From Nocardioides marinisabuli (GTDB lineage: Bacteria > Actinomycetota > Actinomycetes > Propionibacteriales > Nocardioidaceae), in contig NZ_CP059163.1 in NCBI RefSeq assembly GCF_013466785.1, forward strand, positions 3,472,001 to 3,536,000: DNA of 64,000 nt. The letters are read 5' to 3'. Position 1 is the stretch's first letter. Each line of letters starts with the position of its first letter. The translations under genes and the position numbers were made by a program. Shown piece by piece: positions 28,739 through 40,289 of the stretch. The notes beneath the pieces were generated by a model that did no database searches, was not told the DNA's origin, and saw only the letters and a list, made by a program, of their open reading frames with translations.

Positions 28739-29440
28739 TCACCAAGCGTATCTGGCTTTACGTCCGAGGTGCGGCTCCCCATCTGCAGGTGGGATCACCG
28801 TGTAACCAGCGTCGCGGAGCTCGGCGGCCGCCACTGACGCCATCGCACGGACCGCGGCGCGGGTCTGAATCGCGCGCCATTCCGCCCGTCTCTCGTCGAC
28901 GGCGTCCTGCCAACCGTCAAGGCTGTCGAACCCGCACTCGGTTATGACGAACTGAACGACATCCTCGAGGTCAGGACGAAAGCGAGCGCCTCCCGTAGGC
29001 AAGTGGAGAGCGGACATGTCGTGCGAGCGCCCATGGCCAGTACGGGTAAGCAGATGACTGAGGGTGCCCCGTTCAGCATGCACCTGGATGTGTGAGTGTG
29101 GAGCCGTGCGAGAGTCATAGTTGTACTCGAACCGAAAAAGCGGCGACCGGTCACGGGTAGACACGATCCACAGCTTCGAGGTGTCGACGGCAAGGTACTT
29201 CCGGGTGCTGTCGGACCGGCATGAGTAGTTGATCCGCAACCAGGCGAGCGGCGTGCCGTCCACGTGGAGGGGGACGCCGCCCTGCTCACCCGTTTGACCG
29301 TCCGGTCGGATTCTGACCTTCCCTCCAACCACGCTCACTCGCATACTTGGCGCGTCCGGAAGGCATTGCGTGAGGAGTGTCCCGATCTTGTCGCTGAAGC
29401 TCCGTGCTTGATCCTCCAGCGAGGCGTCGGCGTCACTCAC
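28739..29440 (-). CDS. Unknown protein, second gene of a two-gene module
   Basis: A 233-residue soluble protein that I cannot assign. Its codon use is less GC-biased than its neighbours. Landmarks are SMRVSVVGGKVRIRPDG, LFRFEYNYDSRTAPHSHIQVHAE (three histidines in a HSHIQVH cluster that could bind metal or be catalytic), LHLPTGGARFRPDLEDVVQFVI and an Arg/Ala-rich C-terminal helix. The start is taken as GTG 29440, which overlaps the end of the 59-residue upstream gene by 8 nt; no good Shine-Dalgarno is seen, so translational coupling is likely. The small-plus-larger gene layout resembles toxin-antitoxin modules, but this is a guess from context. Confidence 0.65.
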   Translation of the reverse strand: MSDADASLEDQARSFSDKIGTLLTQCLPDAPSMRVSVVGGKVRIRPDGQTGEQGGVPLHVDGTPLAWLRINYSCRSDSTRKYLAVDTSKLWIVSTRDRSPLFRFEYNYDSRTAPHSHIQVHAERGTLSHLLTRTGHGRSHDMSALHLPTGGARFRPDLEDVVQFVITECGFDSLDGWQDAVDERRAEWRAIQTRAAVRAMASVAAAELRDAGYTVIPPADGEPHLGRKARYAW

Positions 29441-29612
29441 CGAGGAGGTATCCCAGTTCCTCAACCTCGGCCCAAGCTGACCACTCTTCGCCCACCAGCT
29501 CACCGGACGCTGCTCGTTCGGCAAGCTCCTCCGCCGACAGTCCGACGGCATTAAGGATCGCATCACGCTGTCGCTGAACTTCTTCCCGAGTCGGGTGATC
29601 GATGGTGGTCAT
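29433..29612 (-). CDS. Small acidic protein, first gene of a two-gene module
   Basis: A 59-residue, strongly acidic, helical protein. It opens MTTIDHPTREEVQRQRD, continues with LGLSAEELAERA-like spacing (here VGLSAEELAERAASGEL), and ends in EVEELGYLLGE. Similar small proteins occur in actinobacteria beside larger unknown proteins; I do not know a function. ATG 29612 is chosen over an in-frame upstream start at 29651 because the extra residues look non-coding. Antitoxin-like size and charge are suggestive only. Confidence 0.6.
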   Translation of the reverse strand: MTTIDHPTREEVQRQRDAILNAVGLSAEELAERAASGELVGEEWSAWAEVEELGYLLGE

Positions 29613-29750
29613 GGCAAAACCGTAGACCGGAGGACCGACAGACCCCAGCAAGCATGGCTAGACCGAAGAGCACTACTTCGCGACGCGTCATCTTGTGACG
29701 GCGTCTGAAGGCAGCTCGTCGGCACTTGCCTGCCTCTATCCGCCGCTTAT

Positions 29751-29786
29751 GTGGGCGTGGGCGTTGGCGTTGGCGTGGGCGTTGGC
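29751..29786 (+). repeat. Six tandem hexamers GT(G/T)GGC
   Basis: The units are GTGGGC, GTGGGC, GTTGGC, GTTGGC, GTGGGC and GTTGGC in direct succession. They lie 50 bases before the preferred start (GTG 29836) of the DUF998 gene, in the otherwise non-coding interval 29613-29835. The frame through them stays open, so an N-terminally extended protein with Trp-Ala-Leu-Ala repeats is possible. Confidence 0.8.
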
Positions 29787-29835
29787 GCTCGCTCGTAGGC
29801 TGTCGAACACCCGCGGCACGGTCTACGGTGACCGG

Positions 29836-30519
29836 GTGCCCCCGACCGCAAGACGACGGCTCCGGGAAGCGTTCGCAACCGGGAGCGGGGCTGCGCGCTG
29901 GGGAGCGCTGGCGCTCCTCGTGCGACCGCTCTACATCGCGACCGAGTACGTCGTCGCGGCGGCGACGACGGGTGGCTACAGCTTCGTCTCCGACTCGGTC
30001 AGCCGGCTCGGGGAGGTCGGCTGCACGGCGGCGTACTGCTCACCGCGCCATGAACTGATGAACGGCTCGTTCATCGTCTTCGGGGTCCTGCTGGCCGTCG
30101 GCGCGCTGCTGCTGCGTCGGTCGCTGGGGCCGTGGGTCACCGGGCTGCTCGTGATCTCCGGGTTGAGCTCGGTAGCGACGGGACTGGCGCCTCTCGACCA
30201 GGACGCCACCTTGCACGCGATCGCCGCGACGCCGCTGTTCGTGACGCAGCCGGTCGCGCTCGTAGTCCTGGGTGCGCGACTGCGTGGTGTCCGGCCGCGC
30301 ATGGCCGGGGCGCTGTTGGTCGCGGGGGTGGTCACGGCGTCGGCCGCCGCGGCGTTCGTGCTGTCCGGTGACGGCTCCGCGGCGGGTGCCCTCGAGCGGC
30401 TGGCCCTGTGGCCGGTGCTGATCGGGTTGGCTGCGTTCGCTTGGACGCAGCTCGCTTCCGACGGCCGCTCGACGGAGCAGTCCTCGAGCATCGATGGTGG
30501 CGCCCTCACGACCAGGTAG
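29836..30519 (+). CDS. DUF998-type membrane protein
   Basis: A 227-residue protein with six hydrophobic helices. SDSVSRLGEVGC followed by LMNGSFIVFGVLLAVGALLL fits the DUF998 pattern (a serine/leucine-glycine motif, then an N-G-S-containing helix). Function is not established for the family. The frame is open to 29695, which would add a hydrophobic, hexamer-repeat-encoded N-terminus. GTG 29836 (PPTARRRLREAF) is preferred because it gives a normal positively charged start. It converges on the NUDIX gene with a 19-bp gap. Confidence 0.7.
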   Translation: MPPTARRRLREAFATGSGAARWGALALLVRPLYIATEYVVAAATTGGYSFVSDSVSRLGEVGCTAAYCSPRHELMNGSFIVFGVLLAVGALLLRRSLGPWVTGLLVISGLSSVATGLAPLDQDATLHAIAATPLFVTQPVALVVLGARLRGVRPRMAGALLVAGVVTASAAAAFVLSGDGSAAGALERLALWPVLIGLAAFAWTQLASDGRSTEQSSSIDGGALTTR

Positions 30520-30538
30520 TGCGTAGCAGCGGGTTGGC

Positions 30539-30943
30539 TTACGTGAGCCGGCCGCTCATCGCGGCCACCAGCGCGGTCCGCACCACCACGTGTGGGGGAG
30601 GGGGCAGGTCGGCCAGCCCGAACCACGCGACCTCGTCGTGCTCGTCCGGCGCCTGGTTGGTCGGCGTGCCATCCCAGCGCGAGACCAGCCAGGCGCTCAG
30701 CAGCACCGGGTCGTCCGCGGGGCCGACGCGCACCCGAGCCAGATGAGTCGCCGAGTCCGTCGCGATGTGGACGCCGAGCTCCTCGTGCAGCTCGCGTGAC
30801 AGCGCCTCGAGCTCGGACTCGCCGGCCTCGATGACGCCGCCGGGCAGGTCCCAGAGTCCGGCGCGCGCCTGCTTGTCCGGGCGTCGGTGCCCGAGGAGGA
30901 CCCGGCCGTCAGCGACCAGCGCACCGACGACGACCCGGAGCAC
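30539..30943 (-). CDS. NUDIX hydrolase
   Basis: A 134-residue NUDIX-fold protein. The NUDIX box GGVIEAGESELEALSRELHEELGV keeps all Gx5Ex7REUxEExGU positions. It begins with the strand VLRVVVGALVADGRVLLGHRR. The substrate, a nucleoside diphosphate derivative, cannot be told from sequence. The start is GTG 30943, five bases after the stop of the upstream membrane gene, so the two are probably co-transcribed. A longer frame to 31042 would run through that gene and is rejected. The stop is TAA, rare in this window. Confidence 0.9.
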   Translation of the reverse strand: MLRVVVGALVADGRVLLGHRRPDKQARAGLWDLPGGVIEAGESELEALSRELHEELGVHIATDSATHLARVRVGPADDPVLLSAWLVSRWDGTPTNQAPDEHDEVAWFGLADLPPPPHVVVRTALVAAMSGRLT

Positions 30944-30948
30944 GCGGC

Positions 30949-31620
30949 TCAGCCAGTGGCTGCGGTGGGCTCCACGGCCGAGCGGGAGCCGACGTACGGC
31001 TCCAGCTGGGGCGCGGCGGACATCAGCAGGCCGCGTCGCCACAGCCGGTGCACGACGACGCCGGCGACCACGGCGCCGATCGATCCGAGGGCCAGGTCAC
31101 CGAGGGTGTCGGCGTAGGCGTGCCGCTTCTCGGAGGACTTGCTGATGAAGGCGAAGTACTCCGCGATCTCCCACCCGACGGCGGCGGTGACGCCGAAGGC
31201 CAGCGACCGCTCGACGACCGCGGCGAGGGTCGAGCTGTGCCGCATGGTCAGCAGGATGATGGCCGCGGTGATCAGCCCGGTGTTCATGAAGTGCATCAGG
31301 TCGTCGAACCAGACGACCGAGTCGTAGAGGTCGAGCCGGTTGCCGAGGGTGTCGGTGAAGCACGTGGAGGTGATCAGCAGGTCGGCCACCCACGGGAACG
31401 ACGCCCGCTCGCGCCAGAACACCCACCACACCAGCGGCACCGTGAACGCGAGCATCGGGTAGGCGGCCGCGCGCAGTCCGGCGGCCTTGTCCTCGACGTT
31501 GCCCAGGTCGGGGTAGAGCAGCGACATCACGAGGAGCATCACCAGGCCCGCCTTGGCGGTCACGTCGAGCGCCGCCACCAGCGGCGGGGTGTCATGGCGC
31601 AGGGCGTTGCTCTCGATCAT
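30949..31620 (-). CDS. YjdF/DUF2238-like integral membrane protein
   Basis: A 223-residue protein with about five to six membrane helices. The pattern DTLGNRLDLYDSVVWFDDLMHFMNTGL, then VGWEIAEYFAFI and ADTLGDLALGSIGAVVAG, fits the YjdF/DUF2238 group, where conserved Asp, His and Glu residues lie at helix ends. Function is unknown. ATG 31620 is used because TACCGT lies 8 nt upstream on the minus strand, and the frame beyond it has no protein-like features. It is co-directional with the NUDIX gene and divergent from the helicase gene. Confidence 0.75.
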   Translation of the reverse strand: MIESNALRHDTPPLVAALDVTAKAGLVMLLVMSLLYPDLGNVEDKAAGLRAAAYPMLAFTVPLVWWVFWRERASFPWVADLLITSTCFTDTLGNRLDLYDSVVWFDDLMHFMNTGLITAAIILLTMRHSSTLAAVVERSLAFGVTAAVGWEIAEYFAFISKSSEKRHAYADTLGDLALGSIGAVVAGVVVHRLWRRGLLMSAAPQLEPYVGSRSAVEPTAATG

Positions 31621-31628
31621 CGGGCGCC

Positions 31629-31634
31629 ACGGTA
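31629..31634 (-). promoter_or_regulatory. Candidate -10 box of a leaderless promoter (TACCGT)
   Basis: On the minus strand TACCGT fits TANNNT and ends 8 nt before the ATG at 31620, with no ribosome-binding site between. Confidence 0.35.
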
Positions 31635-31700
31635 TGCCACCGCCGCGCCACGACCGATTGCGCGTGGGCGAGCCGACCCTGTCCCGGGCCCGGCTCCGGA

Positions 31701-31706
31701 TAGCGT
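31701..31706 (+). promoter_or_regulatory. Candidate -10 box of a leaderless promoter (TAGCGT)
   Basis: TAGCGT ends 6 nt before the GTG at 31713 of the helicase gene. The gap is only G/C and contains no Shine-Dalgarno sequence of its own. Confidence 0.4.
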
Positions 31707-31712
31707 CCGGGG

Positions 31713-33416
31713 GTGGCCAGCTCCCGCCGTTCCCGACCCCGCCGCCGCGGCGCAGCCCCGCGGCCACTGCCGGTCGCCGGGCCGGGGGAGCGGCTTTGGG
31801 TGCTCGACGTGCCGTACGGCACCCAGGTCGACGGCGCCTCCTGGCACCCCGCCGTCAAGACCCACCTGTACGTCGGGCGCGCGCTGCCCGCGCACCTCAC
31901 GCCGTACGCCCCGGGCCCGCACACGCTCGGCCGCTTCATCGAGAACACCCTCAACCCCGACGACCCGACCCCCCACCCCGACCCGGACGACACTCTCGAG
32001 CCCCGACGGCTCCAGTTCGAGGCCGCCGACGCGATCGCCGAGCGCGCCGCGGCCGGCGGGCGGCAGTTCCTGCTCGCCGACGAGCCCGGCGTGGGCAAGA
32101 CGATCTCGGCGGTCCTCGGCGCCAGCGCGGTCGGCGACCTGCGCGGGGCCCAGCGGGTGCTCGTCGTCGCCGACCGGCCCGCGGCCATCACCATCGGCCA
32201 CTGGTGCCGCACCATCACCGCGCTCGGCGACAGCGGCCTCGAGTGGGTGGTGATCACCTGGGACCGCCTCGAGAAGGTCAAGGACCACACCTGGGACGTG
32301 ATCATCGCCGACGAGGCCCACGCCCTGCGCCGCACCACGACCAAGCGGTGGAAGCACTGGGCCAGGATCTCCAGCCACGCCAAGCCCCACGACAAGGCCC
32401 CCTTCGTCATCGCCACCACCGCGACGCCCGGCCACACGCCGTTGGAGCTGCCCTACCTCGCCCCCGCCTACGCCCAGGTGCTGGGTGAGCCGATGAAGGA
32501 GTGGACCTCCGCCACCCAGCCCGGGCCGGCCTTCGCCTCCGCGCTCGAGCGCCACGGCGTCGGCGTCGAGCAGGGCCGCTACGGCGCGACCTGGACCTCC
32601 GACCCGGGCCGCCGGGCCGCCGACCTCAAGCTCGTGCGCGGCTGGCTGGCCGACGAGCGGCCCCCGGCGATGCTCCACCGCGCCGCCCCGTGGGGGCCGG
32701 TGCCCATCTCCGGCATGCCGGTGACGCTCACCCCGGCCGAGCGGGCGGCGTACGAGGCCGAGTGGGGTGAGTTCTGCCGCGAGATGGACATCGCCCGCCG
32801 CGGCCGCAACACCGCCAAGGGCCGGGCCGCGCTGCTGCGCTTCCGGCAGAAGGCCGGCCTGGTCCGCGTCGACTCCACCGTCGACTGGATCGTCCAGCAG
32901 GTCCAGGCGGGGCGGCAGGTCGCCTGCTCGGTCGAGTTCGTCGCCACCGCCGCCGACCCGATCACCGACCGGCTGCGCGACGCCGGCATCGAGGTCGCCA
33001 CCATCTACGGCCGCGACCGCTTCGACCCCGAGGCCGAGCGGCTGCGCTTCCAGACCGGCCAGGCGAAGGTCTGCGTCTTCACCACCGTCGCCTCGATCAG
33101 CCTGCACGCCGGCGAGAGCCTCGCCGACGGCCGCCAGGCCAGCACCGAGCCCCGCGTCGGCGTCTTCCACCAGGCCCGCTTCTCCGGCATCGCCGGACGC
33201 CAGGTCACCGGTCGCACCCACCGCGACCACCAGGTCTCGCCCTGGCACATCGCCTACGCCGAGGGCACCGTCGAGGAGGAGGTCGGCAAGGTGATGGTCG
33301 AGCGGATCGCCGCCGCCTCCGACACGGTCGGCAGCGACACCACCGGTCTCGCCGACCTCGCCGAGCTGCTCGGCGCCGACTGGCTGCCGGCCGCGGCGCT
33401 GACCGAGGACGCCTGA
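31713..33416 (+). CDS. SNF2/DEAH-type helicase-like ATPase resembling phage helicases
   Basis: A 567-residue superfamily 2 ATPase. A basic N-terminal tail precedes the Walker A motif DEPGVGKT (about residues 127-134), motif II DEAH, motif III ATTATPGH, and a motif VI-like QVTGRTHRD near residue 500. The second RecA-like domain is compact. Compact single-gene DEAH/SNF2 helicases of this kind with a short N-terminal domain are common in actinophage genomes, so phage origin is possible; codon use is host-like. It sits in the accessory stretch between the two pyr operons, divergent from the YjdF-like gene. The biological substrate is unknown. Confidence 0.82.
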   Translation: MASSRRSRPRRRGAAPRPLPVAGPGERLWVLDVPYGTQVDGASWHPAVKTHLYVGRALPAHLTPYAPGPHTLGRFIENTLNPDDPTPHPDPDDTLEPRRLQFEAADAIAERAAAGGRQFLLADEPGVGKTISAVLGASAVGDLRGAQRVLVVADRPAAITIGHWCRTITALGDSGLEWVVITWDRLEKVKDHTWDVIIADEAHALRRTTTKRWKHWARISSHAKPHDKAPFVIATTATPGHTPLELPYLAPAYAQVLGEPMKEWTSATQPGPAFASALERHGVGVEQGRYGATWTSDPGRRAADLKLVRGWLADERPPAMLHRAAPWGPVPISGMPVTLTPAERAAYEAEWGEFCREMDIARRGRNTAKGRAALLRFRQKAGLVRVDSTVDWIVQQVQAGRQVACSVEFVATAADPITDRLRDAGIEVATIYGRDRFDPEAERLRFQTGQAKVCVFTTVASISLHAGESLADGRQASTEPRVGVFHQARFSGIAGRQVTGRTHRDHQVSPWHIAYAEGTVEEEVGKVMVERIAAASDTVGSDTTGLADLAELLGADWLPAAALTEDA

Positions 33417-33455
33417 GGAGCGGAAGAAGACGACCGGGTCGCTGGTTGTCGAGAC

Positions 33456-34475
33456 ATGAAGAAGATCGGCTTCCTGTCCTTCGGCCACTGGAACCCCTCG
33501 CCGCAGTCGCAGACGCGCTCGGCCTCCGACGTGCTGCTCCAGTCCATCGACCTCGCGGTCGCCGCCGAGGAGCTCGGGGCCGACGGTGCCTACTTCCGGG
33601 TGCACCACTTCGCCCGCCAGCTCGCCTCGCCGTTCCCGCTGCTCGCGGCTGCGGGCGCCCGCACGAGCCGCATCGAGCTCGGCACCGGCGTGATCGACAT
33701 GCGCTACGAGAACCCGCTCTACATGGCCGAGGACGCCGGCGCCGCCGATCTGATCTCCAGCGGCCGGCTCCAGCTCGGCATCAGCCGTGGCTCACCGGAG
33801 CAGGTCGTCGACGGCTTCAAGCACTTCGGGTACGACCCCGGCGAGGGCGACGACCACGCCCAGATGGCCCGCGACCACACCGCGCGGTTCCTCCGGGCCA
33901 TCAGCGGCGAGCGGTTCGCCGAGCCCCACCCACGCCCGATGTTCCCCAACCCGCCCGGCCTGCTCGGCATCGAGCCGCAGTCACCGGGCCTGCGCGAACG
34001 GATCTGGTGGGGTGCCGGGACCCGCGCCACCGCCGTGTGGACGGGGGAGCAGGGCATGAACCTGATGAGCTCGACGCTGCTCACCGAGGACACCGGCGTG
34101 CCGTTCCACCAGCTCCAGGCCGAGCAGATCCGGATGTTCCGGGACGCGTGGAGCGAGGCCGGGCACCAGCGCGAGCCGCGGGTGTCGGTGAGCCGCAGCA
34201 TCTTCCCCATCGTCAACGGCACCGACCGGGCGTACTTCGGCGCCGAGGCGGGCAGCCGCGACCAGGTCGGCCACATCGACGGTGGCCTGGCCCGGTTCGG
34301 CAAGTCGTACGCCGGCGAGCCCGACCAGCTCGTCCGCGAGCTCGCCGAGGACGAGGCGGTCGCGGCCGCCGACACCCTGCTGCTGACGGTGCCCAACCAG
34401 CTCGGCGTCGACTACAACGCGCACCTGCTCGACAGCGTGGTCAGGTACGTCGCCCCCGAGCTGGGCTGGCGCTGA
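33456..34475 (+). CDS. LLM-class flavin-dependent oxidoreductase
   Basis: A 339-residue bacterial luciferase-like TIM-barrel protein. The family signatures are GADGAYFRVHHFARQLASPFPLL, IELGTGVIDMRYENPLYMAEDAGAADLIS and LQLGISRGSPEQV. Members use reduced FMN or F420. The substrate cannot be assigned. It has no clear ribosome-binding site and starts 39 bases after the helicase stop. Confidence 0.9.
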   Translation: MKKIGFLSFGHWNPSPQSQTRSASDVLLQSIDLAVAAEELGADGAYFRVHHFARQLASPFPLLAAAGARTSRIELGTGVIDMRYENPLYMAEDAGAADLISSGRLQLGISRGSPEQVVDGFKHFGYDPGEGDDHAQMARDHTARFLRAISGERFAEPHPRPMFPNPPGLLGIEPQSPGLRERIWWGAGTRATAVWTGEQGMNLMSSTLLTEDTGVPFHQLQAEQIRMFRDAWSEAGHQREPRVSVSRSIFPIVNGTDRAYFGAEAGSRDQVGHIDGGLARFGKSYAGEPDQLVRELAEDEAVAAADTLLLTVPNQLGVDYNAHLLDSVVRYVAPELGWR

Positions 34476-34705
34476 GGCGCCCGCCGACGTCGCTCGACAG
34501 GTGGGCTGGGGCCCCGTGATTGCTGCTCTGAGAAGCGGGTCGTGGTCCGGGTCGCGGCCTGGGTCGTGTGCCTGCTGACGCGCCAGGCCGCGGCCATGGG
34601 CCACGACCTGAGCCACGACCTGAGCCACGACCCGGGCGGCCTCGCCAGCCCGGCGGGCGCCGCCCGACGCACGGACACGTGGTCGGCGGGAGCGTCGTGC
34701 GCTGC
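34476..34705. other. Non-coding spacer with direct and inverted repeats before carA
   Basis: No gene is seen here. A 12-mer CCACGACCTGAG is repeated at 34601-34612 and 34613-34624, with a partial third copy to 34631. CGGGTCGTGG (34536-34545) is a perfect inverted match to CCACGACCCG (34625-34634), so a large imperfect hairpin is possible. The PH-domain gene that precedes carA in mycobacteria is absent at this place. Confidence 0.6.
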
Positions 34706-34711
34706 TAGGCT
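34706..34711 (+). promoter_or_regulatory. carA: Candidate -10 box of the carA operon (TAGGCT)
   Basis: TAGGCT lies 16 nt before the start of the PyrR element, nearly the same spacing as TAGGGT in the pyrR leader (14 nt). The predicted leader of about 53 nt would hold the complete element. Confidence 0.45.
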
Positions 34712-34727
34712 CAGCGCGCTGATCACA

Positions 34728-34764
34728 TCCTTTAACGATCCGTCCTGTGAGGCGGAGAAGGAGG
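34728..34764 (+). promoter_or_regulatory. carA: PyrR-binding RNA element that hides the ribosome-binding site (carA leader)
   Basis: The core TCCTGTGAGG (34743-34752) matches UCCNGNGAGG. TCCTT (34728-34732) pairs with AAGGA (34758-34762), part of the Shine-Dalgarno sequence AAGGAGG (34758-34764). Only a few bases differ from the pyrR leader element at 19763-19799. It predicts PyrR-mediated translational repression of the downstream carA-carB-pyrD-pyrK-pyrF genes together with the distant pyrR operon. Confidence 0.85.
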
Positions 34765-34770
34765 TACGGC

Positions 34771-35903
34771 GTGCCCGTGCATGCCCCTGCCCCGGCGATC
34801 CTCGTGCTCGAGGACGGCCGCACCTTCCACGGCGAGGCGTACGGCGCCCCCGGGGAGACCTTCGGCGAAGCCGTCTTCAACACCGGCATGACCGGCTACC
34901 AGGAGACGCTCACCGACCCGTCCTACCACCGCCAGGTGGTGGTGATGACCGCCCCGCACGTCGGCAACACCGGCGTCAACGACGAGGACCCCGAGTCGCG
35001 CCGCATCTGGGTCTCCGGGTACGTCGTGCGCGACCCCGCCCGGGTGCCCAGCAACTGGCGCTCGGTGCGCTCCCTCGACGAGGAGCTGCGCCAGCAGGGC
35101 GTCGTGGGCATCAGCGGGGTCGACACCCGCGCCCTGACCCGCCACCTGCGTGAGCGCGGCGCGATGCGCGTGGGCATCTCCACCACCGAGACCGACCCCG
35201 CGGCGCTGCTCGCCCGGGTGCAGGCCTCGGGCGAGATGGCCGGCACCGAGCTGGCCAGCGAGGTCTCGACCACCGAGGCCTACGTGGTGCCCGCCCACGG
35301 CGAGAAGCGCTTCACCGTCGCCGCCCTCGACCTGGGCATCAAGACGATGACGCCGCACCGGATGGCCGAGCGCGGCGTCGAGGTGCACGTGCTGCCCGCC
35401 ACCGCGACCCTCGACGACGTGCTCGCCGTGCAGCCCGACGGCCTCTTCTACTCCAACGGCCCCGGCGACCCGGCCGCCACGACCCACCAGGTCGAGGTCC
35501 TCCAGGGCGCCCTCGAGCGCGGGGTGCCCTACTTCGGCATCTGCTTCGGCAACCAGCTCTTCGGCCGCGCGCTGGGCTTCGGCACCTACAAGCTCACCTA
35601 CGGCCACCGCGGCCTCAACCAGCCGGTGATCGACCGCACCACCGGCAAGGTCGAGGTCACCGCCCACAACCACGGCTTCGCCGTCGACGCGCCGCTCGAC
35701 GGGCCCACCACCACGGCGTACGGCGAGGCCAGCGTCAGCCACGTCTGCCTCAACGACGACGTCGTGGAGGGCCTCGAGCTGCGCGGCGCCGATGGGGAGC
35801 TCAAGGGCTTCTCCGTGCAGTACCACCCCGAGGCCGCCGCGGGCCCGCACGACGCGGCGTACCTCTTCGACCGGTTCACGACTCTCATGGAGGGCAGGGC
35901 CTG

Positions 35904-35904
<1 letters not shown>
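34771..35904 (+). CDS. carA: Carbamoyl-phosphate synthase small subunit
   Basis: A 377-residue class I glutamine amidotransferase subunit that supplies ammonia to CarB. The N-terminal domain starts [20 protein letters not shown]. The nucleophile elbow is [16 protein letters not shown], with the catalytic cysteine, and QYHPEA holds the histidine of the triad. The start GTG 34771 lies 6 nt after AAGGAGG; GTG 34777 is an alternative. The in-frame GTG at 34747 is inside the PyrR loop and is rejected. The stop overlaps the carB ATG (TGATG). Confidence 0.97.
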
Positions 35905-39217
<3,313 letters not shown>

Positions 39218-39221
<4 letters not shown>

Positions 39222-40279
39222 GCCCCGTGAGCCCGTACCGGGTGCTCTTCGACCGGGTCGCGACCCGCGTCGACCCCGAGCGCGCCCACCACGCGGGCTT
39301 CCGCGCGGTGCGGGCCGGGGCGCCGGTGCTGGGTCTGCGGGGGCTGCCGGGGCGGCCGGTGCAGGCGCTGGGCACCACCTTCCCCAACGTGCTCGGGATG
39401 GCGGCCGGCTTCGACAAGAACGCGGTCGGCATCGACGCGCTGGGGGCGCTCGGCTTCGGCCACGTCGAGGTCGGCACCGTCACCGGGCTGGCCCAGCCCG
39501 GCAACCCGCAGCCGCGGCTCTTCCGGCTCGTCGAGGACCGTGCGGTGCTCAACCGGATGGGCTTCAACAACGACGGTGCCGAGGTGGTCGCGGCCCGGCT
39601 CGCCCAGCGCGCCCGCCGCCGCGGCGACCGGCCGGGGCCGGTGCTGGGGGTCAACATCGGCAAGTCGAAGGTGGTGCCCGAGGACGACCAGGCCGCGGTC
39701 GAGGCCGACTACGAGACCAGCGCCCGGCTGCTGTCGCCGTACGCCGACTACCTCGTGGTCAACGTGTCCTCGCCCAACACCCCGGGGCTGCGCTCCCTGC
39801 AGGCCGTGGAGCGGCTCGAGCCGCTGCTGGCCCACGTGCGCCGCACCGCCGACGCCGCGACCGGTGGGCGCCGGGTGCCGCTGCTGGTCAAGATCGCCCC
39901 CGACCTCGCCGAGGCTGACATCGACGCGGTCGCCGACCTGGCCGTGGCGGGCCGGCGCGACGGGGTGCTCGACGGCCTCATCGCCACGAACACCACGATC
40001 TCGCGCGAGGGCCTGCGCACCCCGGCCGCCGACGTCGAGGCGCTCGGGGCCGGCGGCCTCTCCGGGCGCCCGCTCACCGCCCGCTCCACCGAGGTGGTGC
40101 GCCGGCTGCGCCAGCGGGTCGGCCCCGGGCTGACCCTGGTCGGCGTGGGCGGCATCAGCACCGTCCAGGACGCCCGCGACCGCCTCGCAGCCGGGGCCGA
40201 CCTGCTGCAGGCCTACACGGCGTTCGTCTACGAGGGGCCCGGGTGGCCGCGCCGCCTGGTCACGGGCGCCCAGGCATGA
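39218..40279 (+). CDS. pyrD: Dihydroorotate dehydrogenase, class 2 (quinone-linked)
   Basis: A 353-residue membrane-associated FMN enzyme oxidising dihydroorotate with a respiratory quinone. The class 2 N-terminal helices ([27 protein letters not shown]) are present. The catalytic serine lies in [39 protein letters not shown] and [12 protein letters not shown] are intact. The start is GTG 39218, overlapping the carB stop, with GTG 39227 as an alternative. It is a complete and apparently functional enzyme, unlike the class 1B-like gene that follows. Confidence 0.97.
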
Positions 40280-40289
40280 GGGACCAGGC

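Noticed and set aside
28410-28837. Short plus-strand open frames upstream of csp
   Set aside because: Mixed codon use, no start signals, and they run over the csp leader and the 3' end of the unknown gene.
29751-29786. CRISPR-like repeat
   Set aside because: The units are 6 nt, contiguous and without spacers; no cas gene is present. No CRISPR array was found anywhere in the window.
34747-34770. GTG 34747 as the carA start
   Set aside because: It lies in the loop of the PyrR element upstream of the Shine-Dalgarno site and would add a basic peptide not found in CarA.
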